Positions 28,624-37,668 are shown, counted from the first letter of the stretch. The stretch: 39,228 nt of DNA from Candidatus Dechloromonas phosphorivorans (GCA_016709495.1 JADJMS010000003.1:1-39228); one strand, 5' to 3'. A program made the numbers and translations. Notes: generated by a model not told the origin, from the letters alone.

Positions 28624-29200
28624 GTCGTCAGGTGCCGCTTAATCGCGTTCAAAACGCCTACCGATTTCGCGGCCAATTCCTTTACGATTTGCTCTGCCAC
28701 AGCTTTGCTGTCCAGAACAATTGCTTGCTTCGATCCTTGCTTGATTTCGATGACCGCCAGGACTATCGATGTTGTTACGCAAGATGCGATTGCTGATGCC
28801 ATTACGACTTTCAGTATGCTGTCTGGTTTGATCTGTCTTGCTGCTTCCGCAAATGACTCCGGAACCAACCTCATCTGATCCAGCAGCTTTTGCATTGCTA
28901 TTGCTGCGGTTTCCACCTTCTTCGATGCTGAACTCATCGCCGTTGCGCATTCGCGCTCCTGCACCTGAGTCTGTTGAATTTCCTTTTGAATCGCGTCCGG
29001 CATCGATTCCAGTAGATTCTGTAGAAGTGATATTGTTGTTTCGAGCGTCGATATGGAGTGCTGTGCCATCACTTGATTGCTCGTCTCCAAGGACTGCTCT
29101 TCGATCCGCTTCAACGTCACCAACATTTCTTCGATCATTTCCAAGGAATGCCTGGGCTTTCTTTCTGGCAATAACTGAAGCATCTCTAACTTGCTCATAA
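28509..29200 (-). CDS. Coiled-coil membrane protein, unknown function
   Basis: About 230 residues. I take the ATG at 29198-29200 because GGAGGG stands 7-12 bases before it (minus strand); an in-frame codon at 29225 is less likely. A long helical N-terminus (MIEEMLVTLKRIEEQSLETS; LETTISLLQNLLESMPDAIQ) predicts coiled coil. One membrane segment at about 138-158 (VVMASAIASCVTTSIVLAVI) and a second near the end (LAASLGLILMSAVPA) are followed by a very basic tail (RRRRKEIKKEKT). The shape resembles small Mob or plasmid-partition accessory membrane proteins, but no family is recognised. It is upstream of and overlaps the primase frame. Confidence 0.65.
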
Positions 29201-29566
29201 TCAATCCCTCCTGCAATGAGCGCATTCCAACTGTATTTTTCCCTAAATCAGAGCCTTTCCATAGAATCCCTGATGGGAGTAGGCCAAGCCGGAAACCTTG
29301 CCAGTACTAGCCAGTCAGGAATAACCACACCCCCTCAACTCAAGCCTCGAAAAGAACTCGCTCGTAGCAGGTCTTCCCTCCATTGCTTGATCAAGGATTG
29401 ATTTCCATGTGCCATCAAATGTGGACTCTCGAGTTTTGCAAGTGAGCAAAGCGAAGTTGCCTATGTTGCCCACGAGCGCATTACCGAGGGCAACATTTTT
29501 CAGTGGCCGAACACGGGCGTAGATTCATAAAAAATGGTTAATTAACTTTAAAAAAAAAGGAAAGAT
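29201..29566. other. Divergent intergenic region before repA
   Basis: 366 bases without a convincing gene separate the coiled-coil membrane protein (minus) from repA (plus), so promoters for both should be here. An inverted repeat GTTGCCC / GGGCAAC (29465-29471, 29488-29494), followed by five T, could be a regulator site or a terminator. A run of A with AAGGAAAG directly before the repA ATG is its ribosome-binding site. No iterons were noticed. Confidence 0.5.
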
Positions 29567-30679
29567 ATGACAAATGAAACTTTATTACCGTCTACTTCGG
29601 TTATGGCCGATGAAAGAATTGAAAAATTGGTAGGGCAAAGTTCTCAGGACAGCATTGTTGCTGTTGTCGGAAGTGAGGATGGCGCAAAGCTGATCGATGG
29701 CATTAAGGAAAAATCGAAACAGAACTCCAAAACAGACCCCTGGCATGCTGCAAAACGACTTGACCACCATCTCGCAAAGAATGAAAGGCCAGTTCTTGAT
29801 TTTCTCTTTCCAGGTTTTCGTATGGGAAGAGTTGGAGGTTTGGTTTCAGCAGGGGGAATTGGGAAATCGATGCTAGCACTCGAATTGGCGGTTGCTGTCG
29901 CATGCCCGTTGAAAGAGGCAAATCTCTTGGGGATTGAAATTCCGAAATACGGGCGTGTTGTGTATTTGTCAGGTGAAGATGACATAGAAGAATTTCAAAC
30001 TCGCCTTCATAACATTCACAAAGTATTAGATTTGTCAGGTAAAGGAGATGAGATTGTTGAGCATCTTGAGAAAAATTTGGAAATCATCGATCTTGAAGAC
30101 TCGCCTAGGGATTTCCTTGACCCTCAAGTGTTCGCAAAATTTTCAGAGTGGGCAAAGGGATGTCGGTTAATCATTATCGACACACTTTCCATGTTCCATA
30201 GTGCGGATGAAAACTCGAACACTGAAATGGCGAAAGTTGTTGCTCGCTTCAAGCTAATTGCGAAGCGATACGGGTGTTGCCTCCTCTTTTTGCATCACAC
30301 CTCCAAATCCATGGCAATTGATGGCAGGCAGGATGAACAGCAGAGCACACGCGGAGCAAGCGTGCTTGTAGATAACTCACGCTTCATTTGTTATCTCTCG
30401 GGTATGTCGAAGCAGGAATATGGTCGTTTGAAAGGTGAAAACAATGATTCGATGCCGTTTCAAGAAAGCGAGCGAAAAAAATGGGTTACGTTCGGTGCAT
30501 CCAAACAAAATGGAGGGGGGCATTTTGATCCATTCTGGCTTACGCGGGCAGAAGGAGGCGTTTTGGTGAGGAAAGATCCAAAATTTTGGGGCGTAAAGGG
30601 TTCTGATTACACGCAACAACCGACCAAAATTTCTGGCAAAGAAAAGAAGAAACAGAAGGTTGAGCGTGACTTCGTATAG
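29567..30679 (+). CDS. repA: IncQ-type replicative helicase RepA (RecA-like ATPase)
   Basis: IncQ RepA is a hexameric 5'-3' helicase that unwinds the plasmid origin. This 370-residue intact frame has an extra N-terminus of about 75 residues, then LDFLFPGFRMGRVGGLVSAG, Walker A GGIGKSMLALELA (about 108-120), VVYLSGEDDIEEFQTRL, Walker B LIIIDTLSMFH (about 210), LLFLHHTSK (about 240) and TRGASVLVDN. The order and wording closely follow RSF1010 RepA as I remember it (GGAGKSMLALQLA, VFLHHASK, SRGSSVLVDN). The basic C-terminal tail overlaps the repC start. Not a generic AAA_25 protein: repC is directly downstream. Confidence 0.88.
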   Translation: MTNETLLPSTSVMADERIEKLVGQSSQDSIVAVVGSEDGAKLIDGIKEKSKQNSKTDPWHAAKRLDHHLAKNERPVLDFLFPGFRMGRVGGLVSAGGIGKSMLALELAVAVACPLKEANLLGIEIPKYGRVVYLSGEDDIEEFQTRLHNIHKVLDLSGKGDEIVEHLEKNLEIIDLEDSPRDFLDPQVFAKFSEWAKGCRLIIIDTLSMFHSADENSNTEMAKVVARFKLIAKRYGCCLLFLHHTSKSMAIDGRQDEQQSTRGASVLVDNSRFICYLSGMSKQEYGRLKGENNDSMPFQESERKKWVTFGASKQNGGGHFDPFWLTRAEGGVLVRKDPKFWGVKGSDYTQQPTKISGKEKKKQKVERDFV

Positions 30680-31498
30680 CCTGACTCATGCCCGGCATGA
30701 CCGTGCTCGTGCCTAGCTCCCTTTTATTTCGTTCTCTTCAAAAGGGAGAGCGTGGCAACAGTAAGCTTGATGTTGTATACGAATGTGGTGATGAGCGACT
30801 TGAGTTCAGGCACCAGAACCGCTTCGGGGTGAACGATTTGAGGTTTTGCAAGGATTGGTGGCGCTTGCTGGACCAAGCAAGCTGTTGCTAAATCATGCTC
30901 CAAAGCAAGAGTCTGGAGCAAAAATCCGAAAAGAACTTCGCCTTGTTGAAGATGCGTTAAACGATAAGGCAATCCTGATCAAAAGTAGCTTCAGAGTGCT
31001 TGCGCGTGAAATTGGTTATGCCTCAGACAGTGGAAAACCTCTTCGGGCGATAAGAAATTCCATCGAACGGCTTTGGCAAGTGTCAATCATTGTGCAATCA
31101 GGAAATGCTCGAAAGGCTTCAGAATGCTTTCCATGTATCAATCTGAAGCATTAAATGACGAAAGCGGTGGGCAGCTATATGTGGCTTTAAATCCGCGCAT
31201 CACAGAGGCTGTGCTTTCTGATCGCCAATTTACGCGAATCTGTATGCAGGAAGTTCGTATGCTCAAGACTGATCCTGCGAGACTTTTACATCAACGATTA
31301 TGTGGTGTGATTGATCAAAGAGAACCAAAAAAAATAACTCTCAAAAAACTGTGTAGCTATGTTTGGCCAGAAACACAGATCGAAACGACAATAAGACAAA
31401 GACGATTAAAAATTCGTTTAGCACTTAAAGAGCTTCAAGTGGCAGGATGGAAAGTATCCGAATATGAGGCGTCAAAGTTTTCCATTTGGCGTCCATAA
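30666..31498 (+). CDS. repC: IncQ-type replication initiator RepC
   Basis: RepC binds the oriV iterons of IncQ plasmids. The GTG at 30666, inside the repA end, opens SYSLTHARHDRAR, then after indels LFRSLQKGERGNSKLDVVYE, CGDERLEFR, LQGLVALAGPSKLLLNHAPK, LAREIGYASDSGKPLRAIRN, SIERLWQVSIIVQSGNARKG, LYVALNPRITEAVLSDRQFT and RLLHQRLCGVID. It continues with YVWPETQIETTIRQRRLKIR and GWKVSEYEASKFSIWRP. Segment after segment corresponds to RSF1010 RepC (about 283 residues) from memory. Reconstructed length is about 277. Three or four frame changes between 30700 and 31130; the last 370 bases are clean. Confidence 0.88.
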
Positions 31499-31583
31499 GC
31501 AAATGCCCATAAAATCTAAATATTTATAGCCTACAGGACAATTTTTAGGTGGTCTGTGTGTTGGTGTGGTGATGATGTCAAAT

Positions 31584-31605
31584 AACGGCCTTAAGCCGTT
31601 TTTTT
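31584..31605 (+). terminator. Rho-independent terminator after repC
   Basis: A 6-bp stem AACGGC / GCCGTT (31584-31589, 31595-31600) with loop CTTAA and a following run of T to 31605, 86 bases past the repC stop. Confidence 0.75.
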
Positions 31606-31732
31606 CAAATGATTTTTTTGGAAAATTCATTCCCCGTACTATCGATAACGGAGAGACCGTGATTTCACTAACGCCATGTTTTAAAAAAAAAGCGTTAATT
31701 CAACGGAATTCGATGGTTTTGAAAATCAGTCT

Positions 31733-31885
31733 ATGAATTTCTTCTTCTAAGAAGAAATTCATTTCTATCTTAAAAGTAAGCGATACCACTATCTCCACAC
31801 CGAGCGAAGCGTGGAGGGGAGAAGTGGTATCGCGTTTAATTTTGCGCACTAAAGTGCGCCACGTCGCGCGCGCCCCCCAGGGGGA
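31733..31885. other. Hairpin-rich candidate replication origin or transfer site
   Basis: Three strong palindromes lie in 130 bases of noncoding DNA after repC. (1) A perfect 14-bp arm pair ATGAATTTCTTCTT / AAGAAGAAATTCAT at 31733-31762. (2) A nested hairpin at 31780-31833 with 11-bp outer arms GCGATACCACT / AGTGGTATCGC and inner CTCCAC / GTGGAG. (3) GCGCACT-AA-AGTGCGC at 31844-31859, followed by a GC block (CGCGCGCGCCCCCC). IncQ replicons use two inverted-repeat ssi sites for RepB priming. The AAGTGCGCC after hairpin 3 resembles the nick region of MOBQ-type oriT. No 20-bp iterons were seen, so the assignment is tentative. Confidence 0.45.
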
Positions 31886-31904
31886 CGGGAAAATAGATCA
31901 AAAA

Positions 31905-32239
31905 CTAGAATTTAAATTCAAAGCTTGGACTTCCATTTCCTCCGTCTGGAGGAGACTTGGCGGCAGCAACTACAGCAGAAGCAATCTTACTATTTGCTGC
32001 TTCCATTAACAGAATATCTCTTCTACTGACTCCGAGATCATTCGCAGCTTTTATTGCTTCAGCGTTTATCGGGTCAAGCAATTTAATAAGCCTATTTAGA
32101 ATGGCCTTGTCTTTTGTCGGGCAGGATATTTCTGGGGTTTTGTAATGTGGCGTTTTTTGAATCTATTAACAAGCGTTTTTATGGAAGTAAATTCTAGTTG
32201 AAGTGCTGTTGATTCATTAATATCGTCTATTTTTGACAT
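31905..32239 (-). CDS. Small helical protein beside the integrase, unknown
   Basis: Minus-strand ATG at 32237-32239 with AGGAG 7-11 bases upstream. It reads MSKIDDINESTALQLEFTSI, then KTLVNRFKKRH. After one indel near 32145 it continues PTKDKAILNRLIKLLDPINA, EAIKAANDLGVSRRDILLME, AANSKIASAVVAAAKSPPDG and ends FEFKF with TAG 31905-31907. About 110 residues. The LGVSRRDILLMEA stretch looks like a helix-turn-helix, suggesting a DNA-binding regulator of plasmid or integration genes, but no family is recognised. Confidence 0.55.
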
Positions 32240-32728
32240 TTTATTCTCCTGAAATAAATATTTATATCAGTCGATTTATTTTGATGTCAAATGTATTTAA
32301 TATGTATTGTCTTTTTGAACTTCAATTCTGTGTTTATATATTTATTGGTTTGTAAAGCCCTTTTGATAAATCACCGTTGCCACAGGTGAGTAATTTTTCA
32401 ATCATTTCGGGATCGAGAACAAATTTCTTTGTGATGAAGCGCTATGAATTAAATTCAGGAAGGAGTCACGCGGTACTTTGTGATGGATTACGCGGATGAT
32501 GCCAATAATCGGATGCCGTGGAAGCCTCGCCAATTAGGGAATTTAGAACTATCAAAGTTTTATTCCGCGCCAGAGAGCAAAGCGAAAAGCGCGTCCTATC
32601 GAACCAAGCCGTACGCGGCGACCTATCGCCGGGAAATAAAGAGCAAATTCAGATCGAATAACAGGCGTTTACCCTTCCCCTGCAGTAGCTGGGTTGGGAC
32701 CCGAACGCCTTTCAAGAAAAATAAAAAA
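32240..32728. other. Intergenic region with no convincing gene
   Basis: 489 bases. The first 200 are very AT-rich (runs such as TTTATTTTGATGTCAAATG), which fits promoter DNA for the minus-strand small gene or an origin AT-rich stretch. The rest changes abruptly to a GC-richer stretch from about 32475. An 85-codon plus-strand frame there (32480-32737) has no recognisable domain and no convincing start context; I do not call it. Confidence 0.5.
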
Positions 32729-34423
32729 TCAGATTGATGCACTTTCAATATTTTCAACTTCTTCTGAACCCCTTGTGTTTAACGATTTTCCTCTTGGAAT
32801 TCTTACTTTATGATCTAAAGTTCCACGATACTTTTGGTGTTTAATACCGAATTCCAGCATTTCTACATATTTTTTTAATACAGAAGGAATGGGTGGGTCA
32901 CCGTACATGCTGAAGGTTTGTGGATCATTTTTCTTGTCTTCTTTGGTGTTGTATCCATGTCCACAAATTGAAGCAGCATAGATTTCATTGACTTCATTGT
33001 TTAGCCAGACCGATACGGCGGTATGTCGGAAACTATGTGCATCCAACCCGCGTTCTTTTACCCCGACAACGCTCAAAAACCTCCCATACCAGTTTCCGAG
33101 ATATTTATTGTGTTTTTCGTCTCCGGTATCCAGAGAAGGGAAAAGCTTTACATCCTTCCTTTTTTTGCGCTTTTCAACATACTCAAGAAAGCCCAACTCA
33201 ATCAATTTTGAGTGAATCGGTATAACACGCCGACTTTGTTTACTCTTGAGCCGCTTTCTAGTGACAACTTCTTCCAAAATCCTGATCGACCAGATATTTT
33301 CATCTTGAATAATATCTTCCACCAGAAGTTGGCACATCTCGTTCAGACGAGCACCGGAATAGAGAAGGAGCAAGGGCACCCAATATTTTGCAGGGTCGTC
33401 GGCGGTGCGAGTGCCGTAATGCTCACATTCAAAAATCTGTTTGAGTTGGTCTTTGGTGTAAGAAGATCTGCCGTGGATGAAATATATTTCACCAACCTTT
33501 AAGCTTTCTGCAAAATTTCGAGGCACGTAATCATGCTCTGCCGCCCATTGAAATAGCGCTGACCAGTTCCATTGATAATTTTCAAGGGTCTTAGGTGAGA
33601 GATATTTCACAAAATCGTCTTGGTTCAAAGCATCGCGTTGTGCAGAGGTTGGGAGCTTTGCTTTTTGTTGCGCGTATTTTTCCTGAGCCTTGATTTGTTC
33701 TTCAATAATTTGTTCGATTGATTTCCCACGCCATTTCGGACTTTTTTTCCAATTGGGAGGCAGTGTTTTCAAGTCATCCCAGGATCTTTCAACCATCATT
33801 TTATTAACACCAGAGATTGGATGGTTGCCAAGGAGATCTAAAAGAACCCTGGCGGCAGATGCTCGCTCTTTTCTTTTTTCCTCTTGATCCCAACCTTTAT
33901 CATACTGGCCGAGCCGATTGGGTGTGCTTTTCACTTTAATATAGTCTTCAATAAGCCCCTTTAACGTGGCAGGACTGTCTTTTGGAGTATTTTGAGTGGT
34001 AGGTGCTTCAACCTGTTTGGCCTGCGCTTCGACGACGATCTTGTGAGCTTCCAGAGCGAATTCACAGTCTTGCACGTTGTTTGGGTCGGCTTGAATCTTT
34101 GCAACCTGCCCATTTTGGTGATAATCAATCTGAAACGGTGAAAGGCCACCGCTGTTAATGAGTTCTCTCAGTTGCCGGATTTGTTCAGGAGTCATTTTTG
34201 TTCCGTCGAAGCGGATCAGTGTGCGAAGTGCATTATCATACTTCCATGCAATTGCAGCGCCCAGCTTTGCGGCCTCTCTCAGGTTGCCTGTTTTCAGAGA
34301 GTGGCGTATTTCCGTACGATTCAAGAACTCGCGCAATGCCTGGGGCACGCGGAGGCGAAAGTAGAAAATTCCATGACGAGATTTAAGTAAGTATGTCGGT
34401 ACGTGTATCACTTTGTGTATCAC
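32729..34423 (-). CDS. Tyrosine site-specific integrase (DUF6538 N-terminus)
   Basis: This integrase catalyses insertion and excision of the island at tRNA-Leu. It is an intact frame of up to 564 residues. The N-terminal DUF6538-type domain (TYLLKSRHGIFYFRLRVPQA, then LREFLNRTEIRHSLKTGN) is followed by a core-binding region (YQWNWSALFQWAAEHDYVPR). The catalytic domain has Arg I in LYSGARLNEM (about residue 358), HSFRHT (about 463), the CGHGY box (about 485) and the probable nucleophile Tyr in FSMYGD (about 505). The start is a GTG at 34423 or 34411; both lie inside the 16-bp repeated site, so binding there could control its own expression. Its 5' end is 63 bases from the att site. Confidence 0.93.
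   Translation of the reverse strand: MIHKVIHVPTYLLKSRHGIFYFRLRVPQALREFLNRTEIRHSLKTGNLREAAKLGAAIAWKYDNALRTLIRFDGTKMTPEQIRQLRELINSGGLSPFQIDYHQNGQVAKIQADPNNVQDCEFALEAHKIVVEAQAKQVEAPTTQNTPKDSPATLKGLIEDYIKVKSTPNRLGQYDKGWDQEEKRKERASAARVLLDLLGNHPISGVNKMMVERSWDDLKTLPPNWKKSPKWRGKSIEQIIEEQIKAQEKYAQQKAKLPTSAQRDALNQDDFVKYLSPKTLENYQWNWSALFQWAAEHDYVPRNFAESLKVGEIYFIHGRSSYTKDQLKQIFECEHYGTRTADDPAKYWVPLLLLYSGARLNEMCQLLVEDIIQDENIWSIRILEEVVTRKRLKSKQSRRVIPIHSKLIELGFLEYVEKRKKRKDVKLFPSLDTGDEKHNKYLGNWYGRFLSVVGVKERGLDAHSFRHTAVSVWLNNEVNEIYAASICGHGYNTKEDKKNDPQTFSMYGDPPIPSVLKKYVEMLEFGIKHQKYRGTLDHKVRIPRGKSLNTRGSEEVENIESASI
34403..34423. promoter_or_regulatory. Putative integrase arm-type sites, right end
   Basis: Two GTGTATCAC units 12 bases apart (34403-34411 and 34415-34423), including TCACTTTGTGTATCAC that is identical to 18133-18148. 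They overlap the integrase start codons. Confidence 0.5.
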
Positions 34424-34449
34424 TCACAAAGCTGTCACGCCCGAAAAAC

Positions 34450-34474
34450 AAAAAACCCTTGATAAATCAAGGGT
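34450..34474 (-). terminator. Island-borne terminator behind tRNA-Leu
   Basis: Stem ACCCTTGA / TCAAGGGT (34455-34462, 34467-34474) with loop TAAA and six T on the minus strand (plus-strand A 34450-34455). It lies 13 bases past the tRNA 3' end, replacing the original terminator now at 17999-18025. Confidence 0.8.
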
Positions 34475-34486
34475 CTGTTGTATATT

Positions 34487-34571
<85 letters not shown>

Positions 34572-34612
34572 ACACCTGCAAAGAGCGGCGAATTATAAAG
34601 AAAGAACAAAAC

Positions 34613-36560
34613 ATGTCAAGAAAAAACTATCCAAAACCCGTCGTGCAGACCCGTTCTTCGAGCGTGAGTCGGCACGTTATGAATTTCCCCTGCCGTCACG
34701 CGAATACATTTCGCAGGTGCTGACCGATGAAGGGCGGCCTTTAAGTTTTATCGGCCTGACTGAATTAATGGACATTTCCGGTAGCGAACGCGAAATGTTC
34801 CAGCGTCGCCTGGGTGCGATGGAGCGTGAAGGGCAGTTGATGCGTAATCGCAAGGGCGATTACATCCTGCCAGAGCGAGCCAGCCTGACGCTGGGCAAGA
34901 TACAGGGACACCCGGATGGCTATGGCTTCCTGATTCCTGATGATGGCAGTGCCGATATCTTTCTCGATCAGCACCAGATGGGCAAGGCGCTGCATGGCGA
35001 CCGTGCGCTTGTCCGGGTGACAGGCATTGACCGCAAGGGCCGGCCTGAAGGTGGCATCGTTGAAGTGACTGAGCGCGCCAATACGCGGGTGATTGGCCGC
35101 GTATTGATTGAGCACGGTATTGTCTTTGTCGCGCCGGAGAACAAGCGGATTGCGCAGGACATTCTGGTGCCTGTAGACAAGAAGGCCAAGTTCAAGCCGG
35201 TTGCCGGGCAGGTGGTGATGGTCGATATCATCGAGCAGCCGAGCAAATTCTCGAAGCCGATTGGACAGATTACCGAAGTTCTCGGAAATTACGCTGACCC
35301 CGGTATGGAAATCGAGATTGCGTTGCGTAAGCATGATCTGCCATTCGAGTTTTCCAAAGAGGCGCTGGAGGAGAACAAGGCGCTGCCGGACAAGGTCAAG
35401 AAGGCTGATTTGAAAGGGCGCGAGGATTTGCGCGAGTTGCCGCTGGTGACCATCGACGGTGAAACGGCGCGTGACTTTGATGATGCCGTTTTCTGCGAGA
35501 AAAAAGGGCGCGGTTGGCGTTTGGGTGGGTACGATTGCCGACGTATCGCATTACGTCAAACCGGGCATGGCGCTCGACAAGGAAGCGATGGATCGCGGTA
35601 ATTCCGTGTATTTCCCGCGTCGGGTAATTCCGATGTTGCCGGAAAAACTGTCGAATGGCATCTGTTCGCTGAACCCGGATGTTGAGCGGATGGCGATGGT
35701 TTGCGATATGGAAATCAGCGCTGCCGGCAAGATTGGCGAATACAAGTTTTACCCGGCGGTATTCCGCTCCAAGGCTCGGCTGACTTACAACCAGGTTTGG
35801 TCATGGTTGTCGGGCGAGGCCAAGCCGGAAAGCGAGATTCACATTGCACTGCAGCCGCAGATCAAGAATCTCTACAAGTTGTTTGCCGCTCTGCACAAGG
35901 CGCGTGGTAAGCGCGGGGCGATTGATTTCGAGACGACCGAAACGCAAATGCTATTCAATGCGCAGGGCAAGATCGAGAACATTGTGCCGGTGGTGCGTAA
36001 TGACGCTCACCGCATCATTGAAGAATGCATGTTGGCGGCTAACGTTTGTGCATCAGATTTCCTCGCCGAGCATAAACAGGTTTGTCTCTACCGTGTTCAC
36101 GCTGCGCCTTCCGAAGAGAAACTGAAGAACCTGCGTACTTTCCTCAGTGAATCGCCCTCGATACGGTCTTTGTTGAAGGCTTGGTGCATGTGTCTGAACT
36201 GGGGCAGGATTACTTCCAGTTCGACAACATCAAACATCAGATGCTGGGAGAGCGCACCGGGCAACGTTTCCGTCTTGGAGACCGGGTTCGTGTCCGGTTG
36301 GTGCAGGCCAATCTGGAGAGCAACAAGATTGACTTCGTGCTCGTCCAGGAAGAAAGCAAGGGCAGGGCACCGGCAAGCCAGGGCGGGTAACCAAGACGGT
36401 TGCGCGGGTTCCGGCCAAGATTGCGGCCAAGGCGCCAAGCAAGCCTTTGGCCAAGCCAGTTGCCAAACGTGGCGCAAGTGCTGCTGCCAAACCCCGAGCG
36501 GCCAAGGCGTCTAAGCCGACAAGCAAATCAGCTGGAAAAAAACCGCAAAAACGGCGTTGA
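34613..36560 (+). CDS. rnr: Ribonuclease R, with apparent internal deletion
   Basis: RNase R is a processive 3'-5' exoribonuclease that degrades structured RNA. After a frame slip at the ATG (34613) it reads KTRRADPFFERESARYEFPL, an HTH (LTELMDISGSEREMFQRRLG), cold-shock domains (KIQGHPDGYGFLIPDDGSAD; RVIGRVLIEHGIVFV) and the RNB domain (VTIDGETARDFDDAVFCEKK with the metal-binding Asp cluster; IADVSHYVKPGMALDKEAMD; YFPRRVIPMLPEKLSNGICS). At about 36150 it jumps from APSEEKLKNLRTFLSE straight to the S1 domain (EGLVHVSELGQDYFQF). About 165 residues are missing, including the region of the conserved catalytic Arg. The C-terminal Lys/Ala-rich tail ends SAGKKPQKRR, TGA 36558-36560. Confidence 0.88.
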
Positions 36561-36656
36561 CCGCGCCCCGAAGGATTCCCAGCGACGCGCCAGCTTTGCT
36601 GGCCGTCTTGCTGTGCAGGGGCCTTATCAGCACTCTTGGGGAGCCACGGTTTGGGT

Positions 36657-37523
36657 TTAGGGCTGCGCTCTTGATGCGAACAGCTCGCCTGCCTTTGCCA
36701 CAATAGCAGCTACCTGTTCTTCATCCAGATCAGGTAGTTGTTCGGTTAGCCATTCAAGCGATGCGCCGTGAATGATCTGTTTGGCGTCGGCGATGTCGGA
36801 AGGTAAGGCAGGATCGGATGGGCCACCCGTGTGCAGGTGGCGTGCCGTATCGATGCAGAGCCGTGAGAGGTTGGCTCGAGTGTTGTCGATGCCGCGGATC
36901 AATTGTGTCAATAGCGGCGGTAGGTGCCAGAGTGTGGCGCACTTGAGGGTCAAATCCTTGAAGCGAAAACCACAGACATCAACCTGGGCTTGTATTGAAC
37001 GGGGTGATTTTCCTGAGTGCAGGGCTTCCAGAGCGGCTAGCGGGAGTTCGGGCGCGACTGACCAGAGTAAAGTTCGCCGATTTCGGCGAGCAGGCTGGCC
37101 ATGGCGACTTCGTCTGGCGATACGTCGGCGCGGCCGAACCCACTTCATGGCGAGTTGGCTGGCTATACACGAGCGAGCCTCGCACTCGGCCAAGCCAGGG
37201 TTGCTTTCGTTTGTCTCCGGGCACGTGGCCAGCATTTGGTGGAAGCTTTGTGTGCCAAGCTGCATCACGGCAGCCAGTGGCGTGGTCGTATCGTGTCCCA
37301 GTCGTTGAGAGCGGTGCGCTTCTGCTTCACGGAGCAGACGCAGACAAAGGAAAGGGTCGGTGGCAGCGATGGTGGCCAGATCGTGCGCTGAAAGCTGTTC
37401 ACCAAGGCTTTCTTCAAGCTCCAGCAGGCGCGCTTTGGAGCGCGGCATGCAGGGTAATTCGTGAGCGGTGAGGAAGGCCGCCCACTGGTCAACGCCCCAA
37501 TGTTTTTGATGTTCAGTCAGCAC
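36657..37523 (-). CDS. HDOD domain protein
   Basis: HDOD proteins are non-catalytic relatives of HD phosphohydrolases used in signalling and regulation. From a GTG at 37521-37523: HQKHWGVDQWAAFLTAHELP, LEESLGEQLSAHDLATIAAT, DPFLCLRLLREAEAHRSQRL (HDOD core: a D-P-x-L-x-x-x-L/I-L helix), TTPLAAVMQLGTQSFHQML, then a frame-shifted stretch at about 37070-37150 (the alternative frame gives VSPDEVAMASLLAEIGEL). Next is WSVAPELPLAALEALHSGKS, and it ends IVAKAGELFASRAQP, TAA 36657-36659. It is opposite in direction to rnr and rlmB and normally accompanies them in related genomes only sometimes. Confidence 0.78.
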   Translation of the reverse strand: MLTEHQKHWGVDQWAAFLTAHELPCMPRSKARLLELEESLGEQLSAHDLATIAATDPFLCLRLLREAEAHRSQRLGHDTTTPLAAVMQLGTQSFHQMLATCPETNESNPGLAECEARSCIASQLAMKWVRPRRRIARRSRHGQPARRNRRTLLWSVAPELPLAALEALHSGKSPRSIQAQVDVCGFRFKDLTLKCATLWHLPPLLTQLIRGIDNTRANLSRLCIDTARHLHTGGPSDPALPSDIADAKQIIHGASLEWLTEQLPDLDEEQVAAIVAKAGELFASRAQP

Positions 37524-37668
37524 GGTGATATTCGTTGTTGAGATAAGTTTATCTTAGCTTAGTTAAGTTAGCCCAAGCAGAACTATAGATTTCACAATTG
37601 TTGACAATCTCCATTTTGGTGCAGGAGTACAATGCCGCAGTTCTAAAGTCTATTGGATGTGACCAACG

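Noticed and set aside
32480..32737. 85-codon plus-strand open frame in the gap before the integrase
   Set aside because: No recognisable domain, a biased composition (Arg/Lys/Ser-rich) and no convincing ribosome-binding site; it spans an abrupt composition change.
31500..32740. Iterons or a CRISPR array in the noncoding island DNA
   Set aside because: No regularly spaced direct repeats of 18 bases or longer were found by eye; only palindromes are present.
37595..37640. Sigma-70 promoter (TTGACA and TACAAT) before the hemerythrin gene
   Set aside because: The two hexamers are 21 bases apart, beyond the usual 16-18; an indel could have caused this, but the call cannot be supported.
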